DNA of 64,000 nt from Schistosoma haematobium (GCF_000699445.3 NC_067198.1:40975691-41039690), one strand, 5' to 3'. Shown: positions 33,080 to 43,885, counted from the stretch's first letter. Translations and numbers: made by a program. Notes: generated from the sequence alone by a model not told the origin.

Positions 33080-33530
33080 TTATAACACAGCTGTTTCGTT
33101 CTAGTATGGAACTTCTCAGCTGTGTTCATCTGCGACCCTGCATTCAGGCGTCAATCATGGTCTAATTAAGATTGACCCATGGTTTTAAATCTATGAAAGC
33201 TGTATGATCTCCACAAAAGCCTACGCTGATAATAATCAGGTGCTCACTAGTGACTTTCAGAAACAACTTCTAATAAGGAACGATAATCAGAAGAGTTCAA
33301 CCATATCGAGTGTGCGAAAGTTGTCCTCCACAGTAAATGATCGAGGTGTACACAATCACGTGGATTAAGTGAAGTTAGACATTATTAGTGTCGTATTCTG
33401 GCTCAGTAGTATAGGAGTGGAGCGTTCGATCGCAAGACCGAAGGTCTTGTGTTTGAACCCTCTTGACAAGATCGTTGATGAGTACCACTAAGGAGTCCCA
33501 CACTGTGAGAGAGCAGCTGTCAATTTCATT
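33080..33530. mobile_element. Family B remnants, minus then plus
   Basis: 33085-33235: minus hammerhead fragment and plus tail. 33236-33510: a plus unit from 'tgctcactagtgacttt' through a degraded head ('ggtcttgtgtttgaaccc') to a damaged hammerhead (CUAAGGA). Confidence 0.6.
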
Positions 33531-33539
33531 TTGATTGTG

Positions 33540-33900
33540 ATCAGTTCTCAATCTAAAATTTAAAAGAATTCAACAATCTTCCGAAATCCTCAACACTATA
33601 TTGTGCTATTCAGCAGTTTTGTAAATATTCTACAAGTTTTTGTATTTCATGATTATTCTGTTTTCATCTTTTCAGTTCAGTTCACAAAAGTAAATAGAGC
33701 TACTGAATCGTATACTGAATAGTAAAAGAGGATGATAATAGGGAGTGATATGTTACTAAAACTTCCATTTCATTCCATAACAATCAAAAGTAATCAAACA
33801 CAAACACTTGGTCATCTAACTGATTTGTGCGTAATTTTATTTTATTTTTTTAAGTCAATTTATCAGGTTTTCGAAACTGAATAAATTTTCCCCAGATGTG
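33540..33900. other. AT-rich gap
   Basis: Nothing recognised. Confidence 0.4.
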
Positions 33901-33906
33901 AAAATT

Positions 33907-34378
33907 CACAAGCATTATAAGCAAAGATGGATAGTGGCTAGCAATGGAATACAGGATGAGCGTTTCGTCCCATTTTTGACTCATCAGTTGGATGTACTTC
34001 TATCACTGAGCTGATGTTCACTCTGGAACTCGAACTCAGTAACATTCTCATGAAACGCCATCGCGTTATCCACTTAGCTACTGAGTCCTGATAGCCACCT
34101 GCTTGTGCAATAAGGTGAGGTTTAAATTCATTTGTTATTGTTTACTTGAATCTTCCCATTGTTGATGAGGACTGCAATTGATCAGTCTCTATTAGCACAT
34201 GTGTCCTGGATTCCACTGCTAGCCACTATCCATCTTTTATTTATAATGCTTGTGAATTAAGGCAATATCGAAACAATATGCACAATATGACCTTAAGCCA
34301 ATAGAGATTGATCACTTGCAGGCCTAAACATCAATCGGAAGATTCAAGTAAACAATACCGAGTGAATTTAAAATTCAA
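33907..34378. mobile_element. Family A foldback, long arms
   Basis: Minus unit 33907-34197 (hammerhead about 33935-34000 with core CUGAUGA and GAAA, but weakened stems II and III and an AUC site; tRNA-like head 34030-34100; tail to 34197). A plus piece follows from the cleavage-site side of the hammerhead ('gtgtcctggattccactgct', 34201-34220) through the tail to 34378. Confidence 0.8.
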
Positions 34379-34509
34379 TTTTTGAGATATTATTAGATGG
34401 TGTATTATATTTAAAAATAACTGCTGATTAAAGATAACATATTCAAGAACACAATGACAATCTGATACTTCTAAACAACTGTGGAAATACTGGACATAAT
34501 AATTTTGAA

Positions 34510-34990
34510 AGGTACAGTTTATCAGAATGGGGTTTTTTGGAGATCATAGTAATTTAATAGTTAAATTCATGTGTCGATTTAAGTTAGATCACAATTGAAA
34601 ACCTGGAAGCACTGAATAGTCATTTTGTCCTGGTATTTGCTCACTGGTGATTGATTTTAAGATGTGATTCCTGAAGTTCTAGTAAAAAAAATGCGACCAG
34701 TGGAGTTCAACCGGGTCTGTTGTGAGATAGTAACTCACTGAAAACAATGGTGGACGGTTTTGCAATATCGTGGATTGGTTGAAGTTAGACATTAACACCG
34801 CTGGATGCCGTCCAGTTCAGTGGTCTTGAGGTTAAGCGTTCGCGCCCAAGATCGAAAGTCCTGGGCTTGAGTCCCACATGAGGGGTCATGGATGCGCATT
34901 GTTGAATAATCCCATCACGGGACGAAACAGCCATCTAGTGCTTCCAGGTTTTCAATGGTGGTCTAAAATAAATGGACTCATTCAATTATC
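34510..34990. mobile_element. Family B foldback, plus unit with head
   Basis: 34514-34632 is a minus end and hammerhead 3' half. 34640-34985 is a near full plus unit: 'gctcactggtgattg' start, tRNA-like head (about 34800-34890, box B GGCTTGAGTCCC), damaged hammerhead (UUGAAUA, GAAAC), and tail. Confidence 0.75.
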
Positions 34991-34991
34991 A

Positions 34992-35384
34992 AGGTACATT
35001 TTATGAAATTCATTATTTGTCTATAAATGTGGCATTAAAAGTCTATTTTCGTGTAAAAAAAATTTCACACAACCAAATTCCTGTAATCTACATGTAAAAA
35101 GTATCTTAAAGTTCGTGTTCCACACCAGTCACGAAATGTCCCAAACGAAAAAGACTCAAATAGCAAGTCAAATCTGCAAAGAACTATGAAGTCAGAATAG
35201 GATTTTCAAGTCTAATACCAAAAAACAATTGATGAGATGATCAATTATACATAAAGTCTCATGAACCTAAACATGTGAATACTATTGTCATTAAATCTCA
35301 ACATGTGAAAACTAAAGAGAATTGAATAGTTCTCTTTATAAAAAGAACTAGACAGTAGGGATATATTTAATTTAGTTAGTTTTT
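34992..35384. other. AT-rich gap
   Basis: Nothing recognised. Confidence 0.4.
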
Positions 35385-35690
35385 TCGGTGAGACTTTAAT
35401 TTATAGACGACCTTTCAGCGACACCAGACTGGTCTTCAGAGTGTCCAACTAATAACCACGACCAAATGAGGGTCATAAACCTGTGTTAGGAACTGGAATT
35501 ATGATTTGCATGTCAGTACGTGATGAAAACCCGAAATTTAGTTCCTAACTCTATTCATCAACTGTAAATCATAATTCTAATTTCTTTACACTGCTTTATA
35601 ACCCTCAATTAGTGGGACATTCTTAAGGTAACTTTAATATCTCACAATGGTCTTCTATAAATTGTAGTCTTACAGCAAATTTTCTGATTA
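35385..35690. repeat. Imperfect long inverted repeat
   Basis: The left arm (about 35390-35500) and right arm (about 35555-35685) are diverged reverse complements: 'gactttaatttatagacgac' faces 'gtcttctataaattgtagtc', and 'gaattatgatttgca' faces 'tgtaaatcataattc'. A hairpin or MITE-like element; no coding capacity. Confidence 0.6.
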
Positions 35691-35699
35691 GAATAACTT

Positions 35700-36314
35700 G
35701 AGGCAAGAAAACGTTTACAAGATATTTCTTTGATTAGACTTGGCATGCCTAATTAAAGCGAATTTCTAACATTTAATTCTTAAAGAAAAATTAATTGTAC
35801 TTGTATCCAACATTCAGTTTTATCTTTGATGATTTTTTTACGTTCAGTTAACTATATAATGATGTTTGAACTGTAGTTTTGTCCGTATGGTTAAATAACT
35901 CTATTTCTTATGTTACAGTTACTCTATATTTATGACCATTAAACTTGATGAATAAATAACCTAACCAATAACGAAATCTTTATCAACCGAATATACATAA
36001 AAAAACTTAATATTGTTTTATTATGATTGTAGATATGCATCGCAAAGAATTATCGTCATACGAGGATACCACTACACTATGTATCTTGATATTTTAAGGT
36101 TCCCTATGCTGAAGTCAATTCTTGGTGAAACATGAAAAATTTCATAACCTGACTGTAGTGGCCCACTTTCATGATATTATTATTGTCGTTGTTATTGTTA
36201 CTCATAGGTTTAAATATTTTTTTTGAAAATCATTTTAAAGCATATTCCCACTGAACTAATGATAAAATAGAAATATGCATGAGCCCATTGATCAGTTTAC
36301 TATTATTTTATTCA
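35700..36314. other. AT-rich gap
   Basis: Nothing recognised. Confidence 0.4.
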
Positions 36315-36316
36315 TC

Positions 36317-36975
36317 CTTATAGGGGTTGTGGAGATTATTAAGTTTTTGATTGAGATCATGAACTGATTGATGTTAAACCGCCATTGAAAACCTGAAAGC
36401 ACTGAACAGCCGCTTCGTCCTATCGAGGGACTCCTCAGCAGTGCGCAAACACGATTCCGATCACTAGCGAGCTTCAACCCAGGGCCCTCAGTTTAACCTA
36501 CTGCACCACTGAGCTAGCCGGCATCCAATGGTGTTAATGTCTAACATCAACCAATCCATGAAATTGTGCGACCATCTTCCATTGTACTGAAGTAGTTAGC
36601 TGTCTCTATCCGACACGGATTAGCTCGACTGGTCACAGATTCTCAACTAGAACTCCGAGAATTTCCTCACGAAGCTAGTCACTAGTGAGTACATATGTTA
36701 ACCATCAGTACAGGGGTTGTGGAGGTTATTGATTTAATAGTTGAATTCATGAGTTAATTGAATTTAGACCACTATGGAAAATCTGGAAGTACGCGAGACC
36801 GATAGGTCCTAGTTTCGAATCCCGCTGACCGGATAGTGGATGTGCACTGTTGAGGTGTCTCATACTAGAAGGAAACGACCGTCTAGTGTCTTTAGGTTTT
36901 CCATGGTGTTTTAGCTTTAAGGGACTCATGAATTCAATCATTAAGTTACTAAAATCTTCACAAAATCCCGCTCTG
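36317..36975. mobile_element. Family B tandem and foldback array
   Basis: A full minus unit (36317-36707, about 390 bp: tail, hammerhead 36399-36444, head with 'ccactgagctagccggca', upstream region, 'cactagtgagtacat') is followed at once by the start of another minus unit (36708-36790). That switches to a plus box B, hammerhead and tail (36790-36975). The plus hammerhead core is UUGAGGU, probably inactive. Confidence 0.82.
36399..36444 (-). ncRNA. Hammerhead ribozyme, family B, near intact
   Basis: Minus strand: GCACUG, CUGAGGA, stem II GUCC/GGAC perfect, GAA followed by G (so the first stem III pair is G-U), C-G, loop GGCU, U as base 17, then CAGUGC. All stem I pairs form. Cleavage is possible but probably weakened by the A to G change. 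Confidence 0.72.
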
Positions 36976-37134
36976 ATATTCTTTATTAGCTAATATATAT
37001 CGTAGTAACTATTGAATCCACCGACTAACTATATAACACCGAAGAGTTATTATCGATTATCTTATAGCACTATTGATGTGGTGTTTCGTTTAATTTCATC
37101 AAAAAAGTTGAATAAAACCAATGTCAAACACAAA

Positions 37135-37385
37135 ATATTCGTTGAAATCATGAGTCGATTGAAGCTAGACCTTTCTGATACTAATCAGGATATGCTCAAT
37201 AGTGTCTGACTTCAAGAAGTATGTCCTGAAGTTCTAGTGAGAAGCTGTGGTCAATGAAGTACAAGTGGGTCTGTTGTACGATAGTAACTCACTGTAGACA
37301 ATGGTGGATGTGTCGCTTCAATTGACTCATGATCTCAACTATTAAAAATTCCTATAATATCCACAAAAACCTTTCTGATACACAA
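37135..37385. mobile_element. Family B foldback, head deleted
   Basis: Minus end (37138-37172), then a plus 5' region ('tgaagttctagtgagaag', 'tctgttgtacgatagtaact') and a direct jump to the tail at 37316-37385. No hammerhead. Confidence 0.65.
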
Positions 37386-37480
37386 TGTATTTCAAGCAGA
37401 GATAAATAGTGGCTATCAATATAATCTTAAACTCTCATTTCATCCTATCTAAGACTTTTCATCTGGATATACCTTCATCT
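37385..37480 (-). mobile_element. Family A hammerhead remnant
   Basis: 'gataaatagtggctatcaat' and 'catttcatcctatctaagac' on plus match the reversed family A hammerhead with many changes. Inactive. Confidence 0.6.
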
Positions 37481-37728
37481 CTAGAATTGATGTTCAACTT
37501 ACTTCTGGAACTCAGTTCCATTTAATTTAACCAACTAATCCAATATATTTCCGTTTTATGATAAAATATTTTCATTGATTCACTCGGTATTGTTTGACTT
37601 GTATGCTTCCAATTGAGGTTTAAGAATGCAATTGATCAGTCTGTTATTGGCATATGTGCATATTGTGCGTATGCCTCGATATTACCTTAATTCACAAGCT
37701 TTTTGTAAGCAATGATGGATAGTGGCTA

Positions 37729-37789
37729 GCAGTGGAATCCAGGACGCGCGTTTCGTCTTATTTGGGACTCGTCAGCTGGATGTGCCTGC
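37729..37789 (-). ncRNA. Hammerhead ribozyme, family A, intact
   Basis: Minus strand: GCAG/CUGC distal and AUCCAG/CUGGAU proximal stem I pairs are complete. Core CUGACGA, stem II GUC/GAC plus one mismatch, GAAA, stem III AC/GU with loop GCGC, site GUC. The cut falls between 37743 and 37742. Confidence 0.92.
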
Positions 37790-38021
37790 ATCTCAGAGAG
37801 TTGATGTTTACTCTGGGACTGGAACCCGGTACCATTCGCTTCAAACGACATCGCGTTATCCACTCACCTACTGAGTCCAAACAATACCGAGTGAATATAA
37901 ATTCACTCCATCGCACAAGCAAGTGGCTATCAGGACTCAGTAGCTAAGTGGATAATGCGATGGCATTTGAAGTAAATGGTACTGGATTCGAGTTCCAGAG
38001 TGAACATCAACTCTCTGAAAT

Positions 38022-38082
38022 GCAGGTAAATCCAGCTGACGAGTCCAAAATAGGACGAAACGCATGTCTTGGATTCCACTAC
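38022..38082 (+). ncRNA. Hammerhead ribozyme, family A, intact core
   Basis: Stem I AUCCAG/UUGGAU with one G-U; the distal GCAG faces CUAC (one mismatch). Core CUGACGA, stem II GUCC/GGAC perfect, GAAA, stem III AC/GU with loop GCAU. Site GUC, cut after 38068. Confidence 0.88.
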
Positions 38083-38104
38083 TAGTCACTATCCATCATT
38101 ATTT

Positions 38105-38503
38105 TCCTTAATGTTTTAAGTAAACTTTCCAATGTATTTCCTTTTAAATAAATTTTAAAATATTGAAGTATTCCAGAATGATTTATTTGTTTAAATAGTT
38201 GAACTTGTAAATATGTTTGTTTTTTTTTCGATTTTTCTTCTATTTTTCTCTTAACTACTACTTATATTATCCTCTTAAACTTTACTTAAATAAAATCTAC
38301 TTACGGTCGAATGATGAGTATATGTTTTTAAAAAAAAACATTTTCTTGTAGAAACTTTTAATTTATTTAAGTAATAAAGGGGTAAAATACACTTTACTAT
38401 CTTTATTTTCATCCACTTTTGATGATGTGTGAAAGAAAAAAAGAAGAAAAAAAATACTCAAAATGATTAAGTAACATTTAGATTTTTTTAAAAAATAGAT
38501 TTA
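38105..38503. other. A/T homopolymer-rich gap
   Basis: Several A and T runs (38220-38260, 38328-38345, 38435-38450). Nothing else recognised. Confidence 0.45.
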
Positions 38504-38614
38504 TTTGTGTAAACGATTAACAACTAAAAAAATTTTTTCGTTTTTAATTAGTTAATACGGCAACTAGTTTCTTCGAACTCATAGAAACAACACTAAGTTT
38601 ATTCCATTCCATCC
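38504..38614. repeat. Left copy of a 110-bp flanking direct duplication
   Basis: Shares 'tttgtgtaaacgattaacaa' through 'gaactcatagaaacaacact' with 38998-39108, with scattered mismatches and small gaps. Brackets an RTE fragment. Confidence 0.85.
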
Positions 38615-38634
38615 CATTAGGATGATGAGATCCT

Positions 38635-38997
38635 TTATTGGGCACTTCGCCATGATTGATTACAACCTCTCATAGAACTGATCCTAATTGTTGTCGTCAC
38701 TATCATTGTTGGATACATAACACTGGATACCATTCATCGTGACTCCCTCATTCTCTCTTTTGAAGGATTCTGTGATGATTGTGGATCCATGAGTTTCCCA
38801 TCCGAATAGTGCATTTAGTGCATGTTTGGAGAGCATTAGAGCAACTCCGTGAGTGTGTGGAGCATTTTGGTTTTGGTGACCGGAATATAGCAGCATCTTT
38901 CCCGTGTCTAGCCTTTGCTGTTCAGCTTTGGTTCAATGTGTTTCGTTGATTCCGAGTACTGACAATTTGTACCTCCTCATTTCCGTTCCAATTTCAT
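38635..38997 (-). mobile_element. RTE endonuclease-domain fragment
   Basis: The reverse complement matches 24360-24715. The minus strand reads through LLYSGHQNQNAPHTHGVALM and GWETHGSTIITESFKRENEG to a stop also present in the long copy. Only the N-terminal endonuclease part is present, without the 3' end, which is unusual for target-primed insertion. Confidence 0.85.
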
Positions 38998-39108
38998 TTT
39001 TTTGTGTAAACGATTAACAAATAAAATTGTTTTTCTTTTAACTAGTTAATATGGTAACTAGTTTCCTCGAACTCATATAAACAACACTGAATATATTCTA
39101 TTCCATTC
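38998..39108. repeat. Right copy of the 110-bp flanking direct duplication
   Basis: Partner of 38504-38614; roughly 85-90 percent similar by eye. Confidence 0.85.
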
Positions 39109-39439
39109 GAACTATATTATATAAAGTAATGTTTAGTTCAGGATGAAATTTACCTTAAATACAACTTCGATTAATTAACTATCCTTATGGTATATTTCAT
39201 GTCATAGTGATAATGCATAGAATAGTTGTTTTTTATTGCTGTAATTTTATGAGTGCTTAAATGGGATATATCTCTTAATTTAACTATGAATCATTTAGAT
39301 TTCATTTTTAAATAACGAACAGTATCATGATGTAATCCATAAAACTATGTTATTCGGAGTAAGCAAATTCAACACAACCAACATTATAAGTTGAAGATAT
39401 TTTCTGACACCTTTAAATCATGTGAGGATAATATACTTC

Positions 39440-39725
39440 TGGTGTGGTGTGTGCTACTGATGTCGATAGATATAAGTAATATGTGTCACTAATAAAAAGT
39501 GAAATGCCTGGAGGCAAATGGTTAAGATGATCGAAAAAATTATGACTGATGTGGAAACGAAGGTGCAATGAAGTCTGAGACAGCTGATTGACATTTTGCG
39601 AATGAAGTACTTACTGTATGGTTCTCAGATGTTACTAATATGTTCTGTAATTTTTTTTATTCAAATACATTTGGTTGTCCCCACTTGTGTTCGCGTTCAC
39701 TACACTGGATGTTAAACGTAGGAGA
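39440..39725 (+). repeat. Repeat E copy
   Basis: 'ggtgtgtgctactgatgtcg' start and 'tggttgtccccacttgtgtt' end, in parallel to 1585-2080 but without the palindromic insert at the equivalent place. Confidence 0.55.
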
Positions 39726-39889
39726 ATTACTCCGAAAGACTAGGTTCTACAGAATAATGATGAACGTTCTCCATAAAATGCTTTCCCAACCTAGCACAAA
39801 TTTCAAGTAGAAAAAACTGTTAGAAATTTTCCACATTTGACTCCTAGCTTATCCTATCAATCTTGCCAATAACCAATTAAGATCGAAAC

Positions 39890-40031
39890 CGACAGGACAA
39901 GCTGCGAACCATATGTAGAGAAATTTAAACACTTCGCTTCTACCCAAAGTTTATGCTGACGATGTTGCTCGGAAGAACGATGAAAGCTCCACGACCAAAC
40001 TATCCAGCTCAGAGAACAAAACTCCATCAAA
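39890..40031 (+). repeat. Palindromic element, loop and right arm
   Basis: Contains the loop ('gaagaacgatgaaagctcca') and right arm ('agctcagagaacaaaactcc') of the foldback at 1815-1999. 50640-50900 holds the same sequence reversed and without the other arm. Confidence 0.6.
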
Positions 40032-40242
40032 CGTTCCTGGTCTCCACTACTTGCGATTCATATAGCTTTTTCTAACTATCTTAATAATTGTAAATTTTGA
40101 AGCACGCGAACTCATCTTTACTGTGAGTAATTACCAGAACTCTTAATATCTGTCTAGAGAAAAAGTGTTCAGTTCAAATAACCAACTTCAATGAAATGCA
40201 TCAATTAAACTTCAAAGCAACTTTAAGAAATAATTACCCTAG

Positions 40243-41302
40243 AAAAATAAACCGTAGTAAGCAACAATTAATTCTGATGAAAGCAGAATTTCAATGCATT
40301 AATAAAACTCCATTGGGAGTAACAAGAGTAAGTAAATGAATAATAAAGCGAATACTAAATATCACTAGTAATAAAAAGGTTAACTTTTATTCATTACTTT
40401 CTGATTTCTAATGATAAAACCAAGATTAACAGAGTTTGATTTGGAGTCATATGTTAAACATCTCACTGGGTTATATGTACCATTCGTGAAAACATTTGAT
40501 AACTGTCAAACAGATCAATTGATAAAATACAGCTTGTATGAAGAGGAATTATTTGATTCAAATTTTCCGGGTTTCTTTTGTTGTCCATTTCTCCTATTAA
40601 TGTAAGTATCATAATTCCAGAAGACAGTCAATGTTTTGTTTATATTAATACTAATGATAAATTTGGACGTTCAGTTATCATCAACTCCGTTCTTTGAGCA
40701 GCTTTTATTTAGTGTTGATTTATTGAGTCTCTCATGTGACGGAATGTGGATAAACATTATTAGAAGTAAATGCTGTAACGGGCTGTGTCCAAAATCTGAT
40801 TTGAATATACTGTGTGCTATGCGCTAACCCCCCTCCAAATGACTACTTGAGCGAGAACAAAAGTGATGGAGATAGTGTATTGTACTACGGAATAAAATAT
40901 ACAAATACTCATTCATATATATACAACTCTAATCCTTACGAAATTGATCCATATCTTAGCTGATGAAATGCACTTGCCCTTTAGGTCACTTCTGATTGCC
41001 ATCGATTGACCTTCTCTTTAGGCTACTTCCGATCGGCTCTTCATATCAACAATATGAACGCTTATTTTGCATACTTTAATTATCTGGCAGTTGGTTATTG
41101 AAACGTCTTACTATTATATCCCTTTGTTAGTCGTGTTGCTTGTATAAGTACATTGGGTTTTTGTTACAGTTGTTCAAATCGAATTCATTTCTGTGAGCCA
41201 GATAATTATAATCGTCAAGGTTTCATTACTCATCGTCAACAACACTTAGCATTTAAATATAAGATTTGTCAGAGGCCAACCACCAAGAAGTACATAAAAT
41301 AG
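40243..41302 (+). CDS. Probable host gene, last three exons, unknown product
   Basis: Three open segments join in frame at consensus splice sites. Exon 40243-40327 lies between a CCCTAG acceptor and an AGA|GTAAGT donor. Exon 40435-40601 begins after AACAGAG and ends AT|GTAAGT. Exon 41170-41302 follows TTGTTACAG and ends in TAG. The phases agree (0, then 2). The peptide runs through INKTPLGVTR, FDLESYVKHLTGLYVPFV, YSLYEEELFDSNF, an aromatic/cysteine-rich stretch, then IHFCEPDNYNRQGF and a basic end (RPTTKKYIK). Introns are 107 and 568 nt. Codon use is not repeat-like and I see no match to any transposable element in the window. I do not recognise the family. Exons further 5' were not found; an alternative acceptor for the middle exon (40425 or 40433) would break the frame. 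Confidence 0.55.
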
Positions 41303-41334
41303 CTTACTTTAAAGTAAAAAACAAAATTCACGAA

Positions 41335-41710
41335 GTTGTACCACCGTACACCATTGTGTTCAGTGAGTTCCTATCTCACAACAGACCTGGTTGAACTCCA
41401 CTGGTAACGGCTTCTCACTAGAACTCCAGAAGTGTCTCTTGAAGTCAGTCACTAGTGAGCAGATGATTATTATCAGAATGGGTTTTGTGGAGATTTTGGA
41501 AATTTCACTGGTTGAAATCATGAGTCACTTGAAGGTAAACCACAATGAAAAACCTGGAAGCACTAGACGGCCGTTTCTTTCTAGTATGGAACTGCTCAGC
41601 AGTGCGCATCCACGATCCCGCACCCCGCGAGACTCGACCCCATGACCTATCAATCTCGCGCCAGGCGCTTAACCAACTAGACTACTGAGCCGGTATCCAA
41701 CGGTTTTAAA
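41335..41710 (-). mobile_element. Family B tandem junction and unit, minus
   Basis: Starts inside one minus unit ('accaccgtacaccattgtgt' to 'cactagtgagcagatgatta', 41339-41470), then a second minus unit begins at 'tatcagaatgggttttgtgg' (41472) with tail, hammerhead (about 41560-41605, core CUGAGCA, damaged second half) and head ('actactgagccggtatcc'). This shows head-to-tail tandem arrangement with the junction at about 41472. Confidence 0.8.
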
Positions 41711-41711
41711 T

Positions 41712-42005
41712 TGATAAATTCTTTGACAATCATTTTGGTCGACTCATATCTAGACCAGTTAGTTTACTCGTGGTATCAATCCTCCAAACATTTGTTATAA
41801 GTTTTTCAAGTTTTCCTATATTCCCCGTAGATACTAATAGTTGCTTTTTTAAGATTCTGACAACAATTCTATACAGATGGTTTGTTTAACAAGGAATGAA
41901 ATTATTTATGAGCAACCAATTTTTGTTCATAACTTTAATTATTTGGAGTTCCAAACAAAATATTAAGTAATTCTTATTTGATTTTATATATTCATGTGTA
42001 ATAAG
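41712..42005. other. AT-rich gap
   Basis: Nothing recognised. Confidence 0.4.
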
Positions 42006-42007
42006 AT

Positions 42008-42235
42008 TACTTACTTACTTACGCCTGTTACCCTTCGTCGAGGAGCATAAGCAGCCTACCAGAATTCTACATCTAACTCTCTCCTGGGCAATCCTTTCCA
42101 GTTGCTATTCAACTTTTTCATGTCTGCTTCCAATTCCCGAAATGGTGTGTTCATTGATTTTCATCTTTTCCATTTTCTTTCAGGATTCTAATCTACGGGG
42201 ATTGTCTCGTGATTCAGTTTGATGTCCTATTTATG
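42008..42235 (-). mobile_element. RTE-like retrotransposon 3' end fragment
   Basis: (CTTA)n-type tail at 42008-42024 followed on plus by 'cgcctgttacccttcgtcga' and about 200 bp of the reversed RTE C-terminal region, with deletions. Confidence 0.75.
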
Positions 42236-42489
42236 TAAAAACATGAACTTAACGGTTTTGAAGAAACAACTGAAAAGTTAAATTTAGCTTATTGTTTGAT
42301 AGAGTACCATGTTGTTCATAGCAAATCTTTAGAGATTAGTTAATTTATGTTTCCAAAGTTGTTAATCCTACAGTTAAAAACTTTGTTCGATGAACAAGAT
42401 TTTTTTTATTAAAGATGAGGGTGAATAGAATGAAATTTTTTTAAAAAATTCATTATTTATTGCTCATATTAACTCTGAACAAACAGACA

Positions 42490-42775
42490 ATGGTAGATGT
42501 GTCGCTCAATTTCGTGGATTAGTTGGAGTTAGACATTAACACTGTTGGATGTCGGTCAGCTCACTGGTCTAGTCGTTAAGTGCTCGCGCGCGGAACCAGT
42601 AGGTCCTGGGTTCGAATCTCGCAGGGGGCGAGGTCGTGGATGCTCATTGCTGAAGAGTCCCACAATAGGATGAAACGGCTGTCCAGTGCTTCCAGGTTTC
42701 CCATGGTGGTCTAGCTTCAACTGACTCATGATCTTAACCATTGAAATTACTATAATATCTACAAAACCCATCTGA
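42490..42775 (+). mobile_element. Family B element, head and hammerhead
   Basis: Plus unit: 'ttggagttagacattaacac', box A CAGCTCACTGG (about 42556), box B GGTTCGAATCTC (about 42609), hammerhead (42643-42690), tail ending 'acaaaacccatctgatat'. Confidence 0.83.
42643..42690 (+). ncRNA. Hammerhead ribozyme, family B, likely foldable
   Basis: CAUUG/CAGUG stem I (one U-G), core CUGAAGA, stem II GUCC/GGAU, GAAA, stem III AC/GU with loop GGCU, site GUC (cut after 42683). No core base is missing. Confidence 0.82.
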
Positions 42776-42980
42776 TATTAATATTATTCTACAAACGTTT
42801 GTAATTCTTCATTTTGTAGTGGAAAATTCAAATGTAGACCCAAATGGAGTAACAAAATAATGCTTTTTGTACTCTTCTTGAAAATTGAAATATAATTTAA
42901 TTGCTGTGGTCAGATACTTACGTTCTTTAAGACTTTATTATAAACTATGTAGGACTGAGAACTAAACAGCTATTATCTTT

Positions 42981-43217
42981 TTAGTTTGGGACTGCAACGC
43001 AGATTTTTGTGGTGATCGTAACTGTTTCCTCTTCCCCGTTGCCCATAATGTGAGAGTATGCTTTTTCTTGAAGAATCTGAGATGAAAAATGAGTTAGGTC
43101 AGGTTTGAACAATTTCAGAGTGACTGAAGAGTTTAATGTATAATTTATTGAGGCTAACCACATCGACTTTTCCTCAAGCAGTCTGTGATGTTTCAACTTC
43201 TTAATTTCAATATCTTT
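42981..43217 (-). CDS. Possible terminal exon, unknown product
   Basis: On the minus strand a pyrimidine-rich CACCTCTAG acceptor precedes 78 open codons and a stop. The peptide is not repetitive: it starts KDIEIKKLKHHRLLEEK (coiled-coil-like), continues with hydrophobic/serine stretches and ends VTITTKICVAVPN. I do not recognise a family and found no partner exon to the right. The first methionine of the frame is at 43196, so it could also be a chance frame or the end of an unrecognised element. Confidence 0.3.
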   Translation of the reverse strand, partial: KDIEIKKLKHHRLLEEKSMWLASINYTLNSSVTLKLFKPDLTHFSSQILQEKAYSHIMGNGEEETVTITTKICVAVPN

Positions 43218-43560
43218 CTAGAGGTGATAGGAATTTATGGGGCAAGGCGAGGTGGACTATTTTTAGCGACGACCTCTTCTAGTCCCCTTCTTTTTTTGTT
43301 TAAAGGCATGTGTACATGCTATCCATTTGACAATGGCACCACATAACCCTGAAATAACAGCTCAATCAGCATGGTGACACCAGCACTGGATCATGAGTTT
43401 ACTGCTTTTAGCCTGTCGTGCCGTGATCTCTTTGCAGTTCGATCGTACAACGATATTATGAACATAAATCTTCCATTTAACTTTGTGTTTTGCCGAGACT
43501 AACCCTGTTTGTGTAATGGCTGTAATAAGAAGCTAAATACGGGTTGTCTTGGAGGAATTC
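43218..43560. other. Less AT-rich stretch, unrecognised
   Basis: Base composition is more balanced than its surroundings, but I see no domain, repeat or RNA gene. Confidence 0.35.
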
Positions 43561-43564
43561 ATTT

Positions 43565-43885
43565 CAATCATTCATTCATTCTATACAGACATTCAGAATA
43601 GAAAGCAAGAAAGCGAAGCAAATTGCAGAGGAGATTGCGAATGAGGCAACTCAATTTGACCAAGCGTGACTCGATATTTGTAGTCAGAAAAAAAAGAGTT
43701 ACAGACATGTGATAAAAAGGATAAGAAATGCACACACATACGCTCATATAAAAACAGTCAGGGTTAATAAGTGAATAATTGACAAAGTCAAAATGTAACA
43801 TGAAAAGAATTAATAAATAGGTCTGTCCGGAATCCAGAATGACTCATGTGGGCTTAACATAGTAACAGACACTACAAGCCTTACC
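43565..43885 (+). repeat. Interspersed repeat H, right part
   Basis: Aligns with 16840-17125 ('gttacagacatgtgataaaa', 'gggcttaacatagtaacaga'). Confidence 0.55.

Larger units (their letters stand above)
37565..38102. mobile_element. Family A foldback with two intact hammerheads
   Basis: Minus unit 37565-37877 (tail, hammerhead, head complement 'gggactggaacccggtacca') meets plus unit 37878-38102 (short tail piece, head with box B GGATTCGAGTTCC, hammerhead). The switch sits between 'cctactgagtc' and 'caaacaatacc'. The two ribozymes face outward from a common centre. Confidence 0.88.
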
